Positions 1-11,339 of a stretch of DNA of 64,000 bases are shown one piece after another. The position numbers and the translations under genes are program-made. This DNA comes from Dolomedes plantarius (lineage: Eukaryota; Arthropoda; Arachnida; Araneae; Dolomedidae), in NCBI GenBank assembly GCA_907164885.2, contig OU015490.1:96273604-96337603 (forward strand). Reading direction: 5' to 3'. Under the pieces are notes generated by a model, which saw only the letters and a program-made list of their open reading frames with translations, made no database searches and was not told the DNA's origin. The first letter of the stretch is position 1; every line of letters starts with the position of its first letter.

Positions 1-845
1 TTGTCCTGAGTAATGCCTTTACATAACTCCTTATGAAACATTCTGGTAACATTATTATGTAATCTTAATTTTTCTGACACAACTAATGCATTTTCAGAAT
101 AACCTTTCGACATAAATTATCGCTTGATCAAAGTATATGGAAAAGTAGATTTATTTGTCCCCAGGTTGCTTCCTTTTATAATTATTTAATTACATTTATA
201 TGCATTAGAATTAAAATTTAGAACCGTTCATTTTGAAGGAAGTAAACATCATACTATCGTCATTTCTTCACGCAATCATTAATGTCCAAACCAAAATAAT
301 TATTCTTTATTCTGCATAATTTATCTTTTATTAAATGGAGTTCTTAAAATTTTAGCATAATCTTAGTGAGAAAAAAATGAATTCATACGTTATATAACTC
401 GAACAAAGAATTAAAATAAAGTACGTAATCGCATTATACATTGGCATTCTACAAAAATATAGTAATATAGATCAAAGCAGGATATTTATTCAAAGAACAT
501 CATATTACTTGAATAAAAGGAAATTCAGAGAAATGTAAATCAATTTAACATCAAAGGAGATAAAAGGAATGAAATATTAAATCTGATTGTGAAAACTCAG
601 TTCTTTTTAAGTAATGATACCCTTTTAACAATAATTGAAATACCCATTTTAAATTTACCATCGGGGAAATAAAAACATAAAAATTTGCAAATCCAATGTT
701 TAAATTTTTACATCAATGATAAACATTATTTCTGTGTAAAGGGTGTCAAGTTCAAAATGAAGTTTGAGAAAAACGGTATTGAAAACTAATATGTATGTGT
801 TTTGTTTCACATATCCCAAATTTTTACAGATGATTAAAAGTATTT
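1..845. other. AT-rich DNA, no gene seen
   Basis: I see no reading frame with recognisable protein motifs, no microsatellite longer than a few units, and no terminal repeats. It could be decayed transposon or intergenic DNA. Confidence 0.5.
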
Positions 846-1149
846 TGGAGTAGAATTCGGCTTAGCTTTCTGTACCCTGCAGTAGCCCTTGATTTTTCCA
901 ACTTGCCTGGTTTAATAACTCATTTTAGCCCATTTTGGACTTAACATCCCAAATTTTAACTGATGAACATTTAATTGTTCATCAGTGAAATGTCATCAGT
1001 GAAAATTTCACTGATGAAATTTTCACTGATGAACACTTAAATATGCACATTTAGGAGTGGAATTGGACCTAGGTTTCTGTACCCTGCAGTAGCCCTTGAT
1101 TTTTCAAACATGCCTGGTTTAATAACACATTTTAGCCCATTTTGGATTT
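846..1149. repeat. Two ~97-bp direct repeats around inverted-repeat core
   Basis: The blocks at about 846-942 and 1052-1149 share the core 'TTTCTGTACCCTGCAGTAGC' and a following stretch ending 'CATTTTAGCCCATTTTGGA', with a few mismatches. Between them lie two perfect palindromes: ACTGATGAACA/TGTTCATCAGT around a 6-base loop, followed by CATCAGTGAAA/TTTCACTGATG. The layout suggests a small duplicated repeat unit. No superfamily can be assigned. Confidence 0.6.
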
Positions 1150-1197
1150 AACACACTTTGCACAGCAAAAACAGATTTTTAAATGTGGGTAGTTAAG

Positions 1198-2809
1198 ACA
1201 GGGTGCGGCAGACGATACTCCCACATTTCGAAATGTGACTGGTAAGTGAGTGAAGCGTGTAGGTAGACGTGGGAGATGGAAACTGTACGGGAGAAGTTCC
1301 TAGCTGTCAGTAGACACCATGAAATGGTCCGGTGAACATCGTTATGTTTTAGAGGCTCTTTAAAAGTAACGATTTCTTAACCGTGACATAGAGCGCATTT
1401 AGAAATCACCTCGAGATCTTATGAAAATTTTGGCTTTTCATGATAGAAAAAACAATCCTGCGATTGGTTTCAAAAGTGAGAGCACGTAGGTCTCAGAGCC
1501 GATACCACAGTTGAGGCATCGTGGCGACCAACTTAAGCGCCTAATTGAAAGAGTCGCCAAAATGAGATCGTAAAAATACGAAATTATTAGCAAATACAAT
1601 TTTTTATGTTTTTCTTTGTAAGAAAAATTCATCTTGCACTAGTTTATCTAGTGCATGACGAAATGTCTAAAAATGTACGAATATAAGTGAATATTAAAAC
1701 CATTTTTATATACGCCTGAATTTCAGATGGGCAGAAATAAATTTTGAAAACATTTTAGTACCTTTATGAATTCTTCTAACACTACCTATAACTGCATTAG
1801 TGGCTGAGTGCGTTTTTTCTAAACTGAAAATTTTAAAGAATTAGCTACAAACAACATTATCTCAAGAATAAATGAATAATCTGGCAATTATTTCTATACG
1901 AAAGATGATATAAAATAACAATAAATTCTAGAGATCGAATCACGTGATTTACTGCCATAAATACTCGAAGAATTATTTTGAAATTATTTTATGACATAAC
2001 AAATTATATTCAAATTTATATACATTTTCTACTTTCTTTAAGATCTGTATGTTTAAAATTTTTGTTTTTTTAGAAATAAAATTTTAAAATAAATAGATAT
2101 TTTCCCAAAATGTCCATTATTCTAATAAGTAGACTGTTTCTGATAAAGATATATTCGTTACTTAGAGTCTGTCTAAAAATTTGAAATGGTGCCGTTTTTA
2201 AAACTTTCCTCAGACTCTACGATGGATGGTCTCGCCTCTGGTGGGCCTGCATTACCAAGGAAACCAAGTGGTTGTTCGTGGAACATTACAACATCTGAAA
2301 ATGTGTAACGAATCCGTACGTCCGTTTTTCGTGAGGAAGTTGTCGCCATTTCCTCAAGGTGCATCTACACACAAGCGAATCACCTCCCCCCGTCGCCTTT
2401 TCCCACATTTTGGTGTTGATAACCCCCCCCCCCCCCAACATCGGAGAAGTATTTCGTGGCTTTGATCATTCGTCTTAAAATCGCCATCCGGGGCGGTCTG
2501 AGGCGTATCTTCAAAGGCGCGAGGGACACCATAAAACCTCCTCTCTTCCCCTACACTTCGATCTATGTTTCGTGAATGTGTGCTTGCAGGGTCAGAGGTG
2601 ACCAAGAGAGTTACAAAAATTTTAGAGAACGGCCTCCGCAGTGAATCGGAAATAATGGCCGACAACTAAGCGATGTAATTTTTAAAACCTAGTGGAAAAA
2701 GACATGACTATAAGTACTCTTCGAAAATGTATAGATTTTTCTGCGCAAATTGTTTCGTTCGTTTTTAACTACCCTTTAAAATACGGGAGTTCTGTCTGCC
2801 TCATCCTGT
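1198..2809 (+). mobile_element. Decayed mariner-like DNA transposon (DUF4817-type)
   Basis: The ends are imperfect inverted repeats: left ACAGGGTGCGGCAGAC at 1198 and, on the other strand, ACAGGATGAGGCAGAC ending at 2809; both continue to a shared ACTCCC. The interior carries the two ends of a transposase gene on the plus strand (see 1319-2692). The middle, about 1640-2170, is AT-rich and non-coding, so the gene core is decayed or replaced. ACAGGGTGnGGCAG-like ends are common on an arthropod mariner-like group, which fits the protein remnants. Confidence 0.6.
1319..2692 (+). pseudogene. Mariner-like transposase remnant
   Basis: The start reads M-K-W-S-G-E-H-R, the common beginning of the DUF4817 helix-turn-helix transposases of arthropods, followed in shifted frames by pieces such as 'EKTILRLVSKVRAR'. 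The 3' end reads NNGRQLSDVIFKT then TAG at 2690-2692, matching the usual C-terminus of the same family. Several stops and frame changes lie between, and the catalytic core (about 1640-2170) is not recognisable. A 14-C run sits at about 2427. The family call is from remembered motif patterns; a profile search would settle it. Confidence 0.5.
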
Positions 2810-5800
2810 AAAATTTATTTTTATAGTACATAGTCTAGTCATTAGTCCAATAAAAAATTAGGGGAAACATTTAAAATAGGACACGTGTGTATAAGTAATA
2901 GAATTCCGTAGTAGCACATTGAAATCTTTCAAACTTAGATTATGCAACATTTATCTGCAAAATAATACTGCAAAATTTATACGAATCTCCACCGTTCCCC
3001 GCAGTTACTGATGTAACTATTCCCCTTGTTCTAGGATCGAGAGTAAATCAAAGCCTCCAAGGATGCTGGAGGTAAAATTTCTATAGAGAAATTAATGTTT
3101 TGTTTCTCTGCTGAGTGACTGGGTGTAGTCAATCTGAAAAAAAGAACTAACAATCCCGAAAACTCTAACATCGTCCAATAATTGTGATCCGAGTTTAAAT
3201 AACTTGACGATGAAAAATTTCATAGACCAAACTATTATAATAATTACAAGATAAAAAGAACTTTTTATATACCATGTTTTTAAATTTTCTATTGAATCAT
3301 ATAAACTTTGGAATTTAATTGGAAGTTAACTTGCCGTATTTAATTGGAAGTTAACTTGCGTTTAACTTTTTGTTCCAGTCCCGGTCAATAGATGGCTGCA
3401 CCAGTCTACACATCAAAATTAACTGAAAATAAATTCAATTCTGCTTAAAGATGGCTAAAAGTATTAAAATAATGCATTGTCATCGTGTTCTGAGCTATTC
3501 TAAAAGTTTCGAATGTCTAGCTAGTCGGGAAGTTAGTTAAAAATCAATTGCAAGATTTCTACCGGATAAACAAACACACACAAATAAATAATCAAGAAAG
3601 CGAGTTATTAAAAACATGGTGAAAATGATCCAATGTTTTTTAATTCAAGTATTATTAGAGAAACTATAAAAAGAGGTTAGAGCTAAATTGCTGTATTGTA
3701 AACAAAAGTTTACATAATCTTATGTTACACGGTGGGAAAAATGCCTTTTAGGATAAAGTTTATAATGCTCTTACTTTCAGTCATTTTAATAGACATTTTC
3801 TACCCAATCAAAATACTGGTAAATCACCATTTCCTGTCATTCCATGGTCTTAATTAATCACTAAATTATCCAAAGTCCGAGACTTCATTCTCCGGCTGAG
3901 TTATACACTGAAGGAGAGGGGGCTCAGAGACTAAACCCGCCCCTATCGAATTTCGAATGTCACAAATTTTAACACAATTGACTTTCTAAAAAATGTACCT
4001 GTACGCTCTCCTCCAAAAGTCTTTATGGCTACAACATTGTGCAAATCAGAAAGAGAAATTATGATTTTACTCACATCAATGTATGTGATCAAAGGTATGA
4101 TTACATTTATATAAATAAAGGAAAAACTTTGTCGGACGGGGAGCAATTCTGGGTAGACCGTTTCCGGTATGGCATCCGTTATGAAATTCGACCATGTTTG
4201 AAAATGTCAAAATCGATGTATTTTTTTTTTCATGAAAGTACATAAATGTTACATATTTGGAAAGAGCATTAAAAACTGATTTTTTTTTTCTGCGCACACT
4301 TATTCTGTTACTTTAGTAGTTTTAGAGATATTTCAATTCTAAATGCATACTGCACCGAACAAAACGTAACCGCCATCCTTTACGATGTAAACACAGCGTA
4401 ATTTATTCACAGCGGGATTCTCACTAAAAAACAAGTAACTGAAAAGAAATTTTTCATCTTTTGTCTAATTTTTAATTATTTTTCTATTTATCATAATTGT
4501 AATTCAAACTTTTTAATCATAAATAGATCATTTGAAGATGTAGAGATTTTCGGATTGATTTGGAAATTAAAAGTGAAAAAAAATTAATTTTAGGTGAACT
4601 GTGATTCAAGTGTCAGGTGATTTCATAGCCGGACGAAGCCGGGCTAGTCAATAATATTAAAGTAGCAGGTAAAACCACGTTTTCAGCAAACCAACTCTAC
4701 TGATGGCACCAAAGAGAATTAGTGTTTTACAACTGAACCCGTCATACTAGTGAGTTTTCTTCCTTCACTAGATATTTTTTTAAAGGCTCAAGTGCCATTC
4801 AACGAAACCAGTGATGATGTTATCCGCATCGTTTCATGATATTAAAATGCCGGCATCAAGGAAAATGGCATTTAAGGCAACCTAACTTTCAAACCTAACT
4901 TTTTTTTAAATTTTGAATGGATTTGCTTGAAATTTTAAAATGTGATTAGTACCACAGATATGTAAAAATTTAAAGATGGTTAAAATTTAAACATGAAATA
5001 TTAATAATTTACGAATTATGAATTTTGAATTATATCAAAAATTGGCCTAATTAAAAATGTTCCATGCGCATTTCTTTTGCATATAATATGGTAATTTTTA
5101 TTTACAGGGTACCTTATAGAACTAACAATGAAACTTATTGCTTATTTTAGGCATTCATTAAAAATATAAATAGAAAAAATTAATAATAGTGAAAACACCC
5201 TTTTTATGACGCAAAATACCTATAAATCATCTTTTAAAGTACAAAATTCAGAAATTCTGAGCTACGAAGCATAATTTTTTTCAATAAGATTTATTTGATA
5301 TACAGTTAAGTATATAAAACTTAAATTTCAAAGCAATACTATAATTAGAAATGCGCCTGGAGCAGTTTGAATATTCGTATGACATGAACATTTTTATTTT
5401 GAGAAAAACACATTTAAAGTTATTGCAATTAGTAACCACATAATCTCTAAATTAAATAGAAATGCCTGTAGCTAGGAAAGTAATAACATAAATTAAAAAT
5501 TCTTTTTGAAACACATTTCTACTTGTCCGTAGTTTCACAATTCAATAAAAAAAAAAATTGAATTTTTCTACAAGTTTCACAATTTTGAAAGTCCACTGTC
5601 AACCTTAATGTAAAAACCGTTTTCATTTCGTGTCAATGTCCTAATCACCTCTGCCAAGGTGTCAGGTTTCATCTGGGTTTTTTACCAATCACACTGCACG
5701 AGTTGGTGTACACTGCCGATGGGCAAAAAGTCAGTAAACAGTTATGGTTTAATTATTGTCCTGAATGTTTCGAAACTGGTTCGAGTTAGCTCTGTGAAAA

Positions 5801-6571
5801 GAAAAAAATCCCTGACTTATACCGCAAAATTCATCAACCACGGAATTTTGCGGTATAAAGTCAGGGTTTTACAGCAAATAATTATTCATCTCTACATAAA
5901 ATATCTATTAATATCCGGAAGTTGAAGATTAGCATAAATTTTTCGTTTTCCCTTTCAGTGTAAGAAAAAATAGAGTAATCATTTAAAAGAAATGTATTTT
6001 TTCTATAACCAAGCCGTTCGAACTGATATCCGAGAAAAAATATTTCCACGGCTCGTTAATTAAGACTCTCAAGACTTTTCCCAGGGAATAAATTATAATC
6101 TATGCACTTAAAACTATTCATTTAATCATCCCACTCAATCAATAGATGTGGGTCTTTTAAAATAACCGTATCGTTATTTTTTGTAGGAATATACAAAATT
6201 ATTTCCGGATTATTCATATTTACCGGTTACTTAGGCCCCAGAGCATTAACCTTTAGCATACGGGGCCCATTTTAACGAGTACCTCTTTCGAACGGGAGAT
6301 TTCATACCCCCATTTTTATGAACGGCCATTAAGGGAGTGAAGGATCTGGAAAAATCAGTCAGCAGTTGGATGGAGACGATGTCAGAACTATGACGCGTTT
6401 GTCAGATAAAAGTGACGACTGTTCATTCATTACACTATATAATGTTAATATTTAACGACCTGGCCTTGTAAATAATAATCTTTTCATATAAGTAAATATT
6501 CATTAAAAGTTAGTATAGATTATAATAGTTCAGTTATTTGAAAACTTTCATGGCTATCCTGTCACTGTCTG

Positions 6572-6572
<1 letters not shown>
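2810..6572. other. AT-rich DNA with minor repeats, no gene seen
   Basis: No reading frame here shows a known domain. A 22-base unit (ATTTAATTGGAAGTTAACTT) is repeated in tandem at 3312-3359. A strong hairpin sits at 5805-5870. At 4622-4652 the sequence 'GCCGGACGAAGCCGGGCTAG' followed by T resembles a Helitron or other repeat end, but its partner end was not found. Confidence 0.5.
5805..5870. repeat. 28-bp inverted repeat (hairpin)
   Basis: The arms at 5805-5832 and 5843-5870 pair over 28 positions, with one extra base and one mismatch, around a 10-base loop. The arm core is CTGACTTATACCGCAAAATT. It has no T-run and no adjacent gene, so it is not a terminator. It may be a MITE relic. Confidence 0.65.
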
Positions 6573-6612
<40 letters not shown>

Positions 6613-6630
6613 CATATATATATATATATA
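6573..6630. repeat. (CA)n then (TA)n microsatellite
   Basis: About 15 CA units run into about 13 TA-rich units directly before the left end of the Tc1 element at 6631. Confidence 0.95.
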
Positions 6631-7846
6631 CACTCAAGAGCCAAAACATTATGACCACCTGTCAATAACGAGTTGGCTCACCTTTGGCGCGCAACACAGC
6701 TTCAACCCGCCTTGGCATGGATGCCACAAGTCCTTGGTAGATGGCCGGAGACCGATTGTACCAGATGTTTAAGCAACGGTCACGCAAATCCGAGATATTG
6801 CGAATTGGTGGTCTTTGAACTCTGAGCTGCCGTCCCATGACATCCCAAATGTGTTCTATCGGATTGAGATCCGGTGAGTTAGGCGGCCAAGACATTAACT
6901 GGAATTCAGCATCATGTTCCTGGAACCACTCCAACACAATTTTAGCCTTGTGACACGGGGCGTTGTCCTGTTGGGACATTCCATTTCCAGCTTGAAAAAC
7001 AGAGGCCATGTAAGGGTGCAACTAGTCCGCAGTGATGTTCAGACACCCTGTAGCATTCATGGTCTGCTCTACCACAACCACGGGTCCCAGAGACGCCCAA
7101 GAGAACGTTCCCCAAAGCATAATACCGCCACCACCGGCCTGTGTATGACCTACTGTACATTGAGGGAGCAAAAGTTCGCCTGGAAGACGGCGTATCCTGA
7201 CACGGCCATCGGCGTGATGAATGACAAACCGTGATTCATCTGACCAGGCAACTCTCTCCCACTGATCCATTCACCAGTCGCGATGTTCCCGGGCCCAGCG
7301 CAGGCGCAGTTGGCGATGACGCTTGGTCAGCAAAGGCACACGAGTGGGACGTTTGCTGCGTAGCCCCATATCCAACATTCTCCGGTGAACAGTGTGCTGC
7401 GATACTATTCTACTTGGCCCTGCATTGTATTGGGCTGTCAGCTGAGCCACTATCTGGCTCCGATTTTGCTTCACCATGCGAGACAGTCTCCGACGACCTT
7501 TTTCTTTGATAGCGTGTGGACGTCCAACACCATGTCGTCTACTGCTGGTTTCACCGTCATTCATCCACTTTGCATAAGTACTAAGAACTGTAGGTCGCGA
7601 ACAACCCACGAGTCGTGCAGTTTCGGAAATACTTGTTCCGAGCCTTCGAGCTATTACAATCTGTCCTCTATCAAAGTCGCTTAGATCCGCAGCCTTTCCC
7701 ATCACACACAGAAGTAAGTGAAAGAATGATTCTTCAGACTCTCCAGCAGCAGTTAAATACCACTTCCACCTGATCACGTCCCTTCCACGTCATCCAGGCG
7801 AATTCATTGCAAAATGTAGGGGTGGTCATAATGTTTTGGCTCTTGA

Positions 7847-7850
<4 letters not shown>
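6631..7850 (-). mobile_element. Tc1-like transposon with 29-bp perfect TIRs
   Basis: Perfect 29-bp terminal inverted repeats, beginning CACTCAAGAGCCAAAACATT, occupy 6631-6659 and 7822-7850. Both ends abut TA, the target of IS630-Tc1-mariner elements, within (TA)n tracts. The 1,220-bp element carries one transposase on the minus strand with no frameshift but two stop codons. The perfect TIRs indicate fairly recent insertion or transposition by an enzyme supplied elsewhere. Confidence 0.9.
6662..7702 (-). pseudogene. Tc1-like transposase, two stops, D-E spacing of 36
   Basis: The frame probably starts at the Met of '[20 protein letters not shown]' (about 7702) and ends at 6662. An N-terminal helix-turn-helix ([20 protein letters not shown]) is followed by a GRPR-like linker and a DDE domain: D in SDESRF, D in QQDNAPCH and E in NPIEH. 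There are 36 residues between the second D and the E, instead of the 34 usual in Tc1, as in the group called DD36E. The frame is broken by TGA at 7271-7273 and TAG at 7022-7024, with all pieces in one phase. Single-base decay of an otherwise complete gene is the simplest reading. Confidence 0.85.

Positions 7851-7881
<31 letters not shown>
7851..7881. repeat. (TA)n microsatellite
   Basis: About 15 uninterrupted TA units sit directly at the right end of the Tc1 element. Confidence 0.95.
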
Positions 7882-7883
<2 letters not shown>

Positions 7884-9504
7884 GGTTAGGGTAATCGTAT
7901 AGATTCTGATGGTCACGGTAGTCAATTTCGGGTGTGAGGAGAATTGTGACAACTGTTCAAGTACTACCTGTTTTTTGACCAATAAATATTTTTTCTGAAT
8001 CATCTGATTGAAAAATAATGGATAGATTTATTGGAATCGGACACATATATATCATTTACAATTGCAATTCATCACAAGTATTATATTCATGACTCTTCAT
8101 TTTATGACACATTAATTTACACATATATCTCCCTATTTCTAATCAAATATAGATTACTTATTCATCATCAACTATCTAACTAAGAGGTATTACACTTAAT
8201 AAACATTTTTATAAGACACTTTTAAAACATTATCGTCTACTACGTCCGTTAACTTAATTTAGTATGAGAGGTAATAAGACAAAAACACTATCTTTGTGAT
8301 CAATAAAGGAAGTGCCACACATACCTTCACTGATGTACTTTCAAACCTCATTACGGATTCTCACTGGGCTGGCGGTCTGTACTCTCTCGATGATCCTTTG
8401 TGTAGCAGCATGCTCCGTGAAATAATGCTATCTTTCTGTCCGTGGTGGGATGAAGACTGGGGGATCTCGCTGACTTACACTGTCCGGGTTCGTCATCAAT
8501 CAGTTTCTTGGGATGGGGCGCTGCACTTTCAATATACCTTCTCGTTCGGCCTGTGTCGCTGGCTCTATGACTGCCGGTGCTTTTTCATCTATGCAGGTAG
8601 CTCACTTCCGTAGAGTACAATTTCTTTTCATTAACCGCGTATTGCATTCAGGATATCGTCTTTTCTTTCCAGTTCATTAACTACTCTCCCTTCTACTTTA
8701 GTACTGCGTTACGCGACAATTTCCCGATTCCTTTCTTAAAACTAATTCGGGTTTCTTATTCTGCTGCACTATCGGGTTATTGGCTCAGACCGCTATTTCC
8801 TTCTATTGTAGCCAGAAGTCCCCATTCATCTTTCTTACTTGAAGCCATTTAGCTCTCTTAACTTCGTAGTGCAGATCTCTAATTCTTCAGTTCTAACTAT
8901 CTACCAAGCAGCAGAAATCATTCTCATAGCTCTAATAATAATAATTTTTTTCACACATTTCTTGTGTCTCTAATACTTTTTGTCCTTCCTCATTAACTCC
9001 TAGTCTTTTCTCATTCGATTGGTCATATACTCTTCTGTCTTACTTTATTGGTTCGTCTGTTTTCTTCTAGAACTTTCTGCCCCCGCCCTGGTGAAGGAGT
9101 GTCACTTTTTCTCATTACCCTTCTCTTCTCACGGTCTTTTCCAAAAATATCTAAAATTCCACCTGTTTCTTGTATCCATTTCTTTGGTAAGTCATCACGT
9201 CATTCACCGTTCCACTTCTTTTATCCTTCCCGCTTTTCAATCATCATATCCTCACACCTGTATTCCCTTTTTGCGATGTGCATTTAACTCCGTAATTGCT
9301 CTTACCTACCTATTCTTTTCAATACGGCTACCCCTCCGTTTAGCTGTGTCCTTCACTCATCATTTGCTCTCGTCTTGTAGTCTTTTCGTCTTATAATCTT
9401 TTCTCCCTTTCACCATCTTTGTCATCTTTATAATCTGTCTCCTTTATTGTAGTCCTCTTATCACGTTTCTTAATTTTACACAATGTCGCCGCTATCTACC
9501 CGCG

Positions 9505-9507
<3 letters not shown>
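7882..9507. other. Non-coding, strongly pyrimidine-rich on plus strand from ~8.6 kb
   Basis: No domain-bearing frame is seen. From about 8620 to 9480 the plus strand is dominated by C and T (TTCTTT, CTTTCC and similar). That makes long hydrophobic pseudo-frames, which I do not call as genes. The stretch 7882-8300 is plain AT-rich DNA. Confidence 0.6.

Positions 9508-9572
<65 letters not shown>
9508..9572. repeat. (TA)n microsatellite
   Basis: About 32 TA units. Confidence 0.95.
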
Positions 9573-9577
<5 letters not shown>

Positions 9578-9832
9578 GAATAAGATGAAAGAGAAAACCA
9601 GTAATAGCTCTAAAGCTACATGAAGCCAGGAACATCCAACATGTAAAGATAAGTATGAATACGGTTTTTGACAGCATTTCTTCATCAGCGGTGTCAATAC
9701 TGTCTAAAAACCAATGGATTGTTTCTGATGAGTATGATCTATTAAATAAACACACTCAGACACCGTACAATCCATTATTAACTGAAGTATTGAATAATAA
9801 ATGATATATATATATATATATATACATATATA
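9573..9832. other. Short unassigned segment between two (TA)n tracts
   Basis: About 230 bases without recognisable coding or terminal repeats lie between (TA)n tracts. The second tract (9804-9832) leads directly into the Tc1 element at 9833. Confidence 0.5.
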
Positions 9833-11243
9833 TACTCATGAACAAAAAAATTAGCGCACCAAGAAATAATTGCGGGATCGTACCGAAACTTGCAATGAAG
9901 GTACATGTCGGGGAGATATGCAAATGATAAGAAATGCAGCGTGATTGCGCATTACGTATAGCCGGTAGAAGGTGTTGAACATCGTACTCTGTGGAGTATA
10001 AAACAGGTAACCAAAGCTTGTTTGAGTGTGCTGAATCATTTACAATGGAAGAGCTGAGATAGACATGCCATTACGCAGTGTTCGAAGACAATATAAGCAG
10101 TTGTCGCAGTTTGAGAGGGGGAGAATCGTCGGGATGATGGAAGCTGGGTGGTCAGCTAGGCGAGTAGCTCGTCAATTAGGCCGCTCTGATTGTGTTGTGA
10201 GGAGGTGTTGGGACCAGTGGACCCGAGAGATGTCATGTACACGAAGATCAGGCTCAGGACGCCCTCGACAGACCAGTCGTCGAGAAGACCGCCACATCGT
10301 AAGAAATGCACGCGTACAGCCAACTGCTTCATCGGCCGCCATCCAGGCACAGGTAGCACCTTCACTAGGGGCCTCTGTGTCTTCTCGAACCATACGAAGG
10401 CGCCTGGCTGAAGGACAGTTGGTATCGCGGCGCCCATTACGTGTGCTGCCCTTGACGCCCACCCATCGACGCCTCCGTTTGGAGTTTTGCCGCGCACGAG
10501 GAAACTGGACTGCAGCGGAATGGAACCAGGTCGTCTTTAGCGACGAATCCAGATTCAATCTCGGCAGTGATGACAATCGTGTTCGTGTGTGGAGAGCCCG
10601 TGGTGAACGCTTCAATCCTGTCTTTGCTGTACAGCGACACATCGCTCCCACAGCTGGTGTGATGGTATGGGGTGCCATTGCCTACAATACACGGTCACCC
10701 CTAGTATTGTTCCGTGGCACCATGACAGCCCAGCGGTATGTTCATGAAATCCTGCAACCACATGTGTTGCCACTCATGCAACGGCTCCCAGAAGCCATTT
10801 TTCAACAAGACAATGCTTGGCCTCATACGGCAAGGGTGTCACAAGTCTGTCTCCGCACTGTTACTACCCTTCCTTGGTCTGCCCGTTCCCCAGATTTGTC
10901 TCCAGTCGAGCATATCTGGGATCCTTTGGGACGACGAGTTGGGCATCCCACGAGTTTGAACGAACTAGAGGCAAGGTTACAGCAAATATGGAACGAAATG
11001 TCTCAAGACATCATACAGAACTTGTATGACTCAATGCCCGATCGTATCGCATCGTGCATTCGCGCTAGAGGGGGTCCAACGGAGTATTAACTCCTCCGTT
11101 CTTTTACCCATTTCTCTGAAATAAATTATCCTTTTTTCTTTGATTTTCTTATCATTTACTTATATCAAAGTAGTCATTACGTATGTAAAATTTCATTTCA
11201 TTTTGACGACTCCTTCTTGGTGAGCTAATTTTTTTGTCCATGA

Positions 11244-11246
<3 letters not shown>
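9833..11246 (+). mobile_element. Tc1-like transposon, intact transposase
   Basis: The TIRs are about 34 bp. The right end (11213-11246) reads, on the minus strand, CACTCATGGACAAAAAAATT; the left copy at 9833 differs at its second or third base and at the GAAC/GGAC site. TA flanks both ends, inside (TA)n. The 1,414-bp element contains a single uninterrupted transposase frame. A second, broken copy lies in opposite orientation at 53183-54585, with perfect 34-bp TIRs. Confidence 0.9.
10065..11090 (+). CDS. Tc1-like DDE transposase, uninterrupted, D-E spacing of 32
   Basis: This 341-residue frame is the normal length for a Tc1 transposase, which cuts and pastes its element at TA sites in the nucleus. 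A helix-turn-helix region (residues 14-50, 'GWSARRVARQLGRS') is followed by a GSGRPR basic linker (63-68), a second HTH-like part (about 75-130), and the DDE fold with D160 (SDESRF), D249 (QQDNAWPH) and E282 (SPVEH). Exactly 32 residues separate D249 and E282, two fewer than the usual 34; the 53-kb copy has the same spacing. W251 sits where the sister copy has R, a possible weakening change. The Met at 10065 follows 231 bases of 5' sequence after the TIR. Activity is plausible but unproven. Confidence 0.9.
   Translation: MPLRSVRRQYKQLSQFERGRIVGMMEAGWSARRVARQLGRSDCVVRRCWDQWTREMSCTRRSGSGRPRQTSRREDRHIVRNARVQPTASSAAIQAQVAPSLGASVSSRTIRRRLAEGQLVSRRPLRVLPLTPTHRRLRLEFCRARGNWTAAEWNQVVFSDESRFNLGSDDNRVRVWRARGERFNPVFAVQRHIAPTAGVMVWGAIAYNTRSPLVLFRGTMTAQRYVHEILQPHVLPLMQRLPEAIFQQDNAWPHTARVSQVCLRTVTTLPWSARSPDLSPVEHIWDPLGRRVGHPTSLNELEARLQQIWNEMSQDIIQNLYDSMPDRIASCIRARGGPTEY

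Positions 11247-11336
<90 letters not shown>
11247..11336. repeat. (TA)n microsatellite
   Basis: About 45 TA units separate the Tc1 element from the pogo-like element. Confidence 0.95.

Positions 11337-11339
<3 letters not shown>

Noticed and set aside
2354..2665. 103-residue minus-strand frame
   Set aside because: Opposite to the remnant mariner-like transposase, whose C-terminal motif reads on the plus strand.
4622..4652. Possible Helitron 3' end (hairpin plus CTAG then T)
   Set aside because: The hairpin is too short and too close to CTAG, and no TC-type 5' end or Rep/helicase sequence was found.
9019..9396. 125-residue hydrophobic frame resembling a membrane protein
   Set aside because: Explained by the C/T-rich strand; overlapping frames are equally hydrophobic and no motif is seen.
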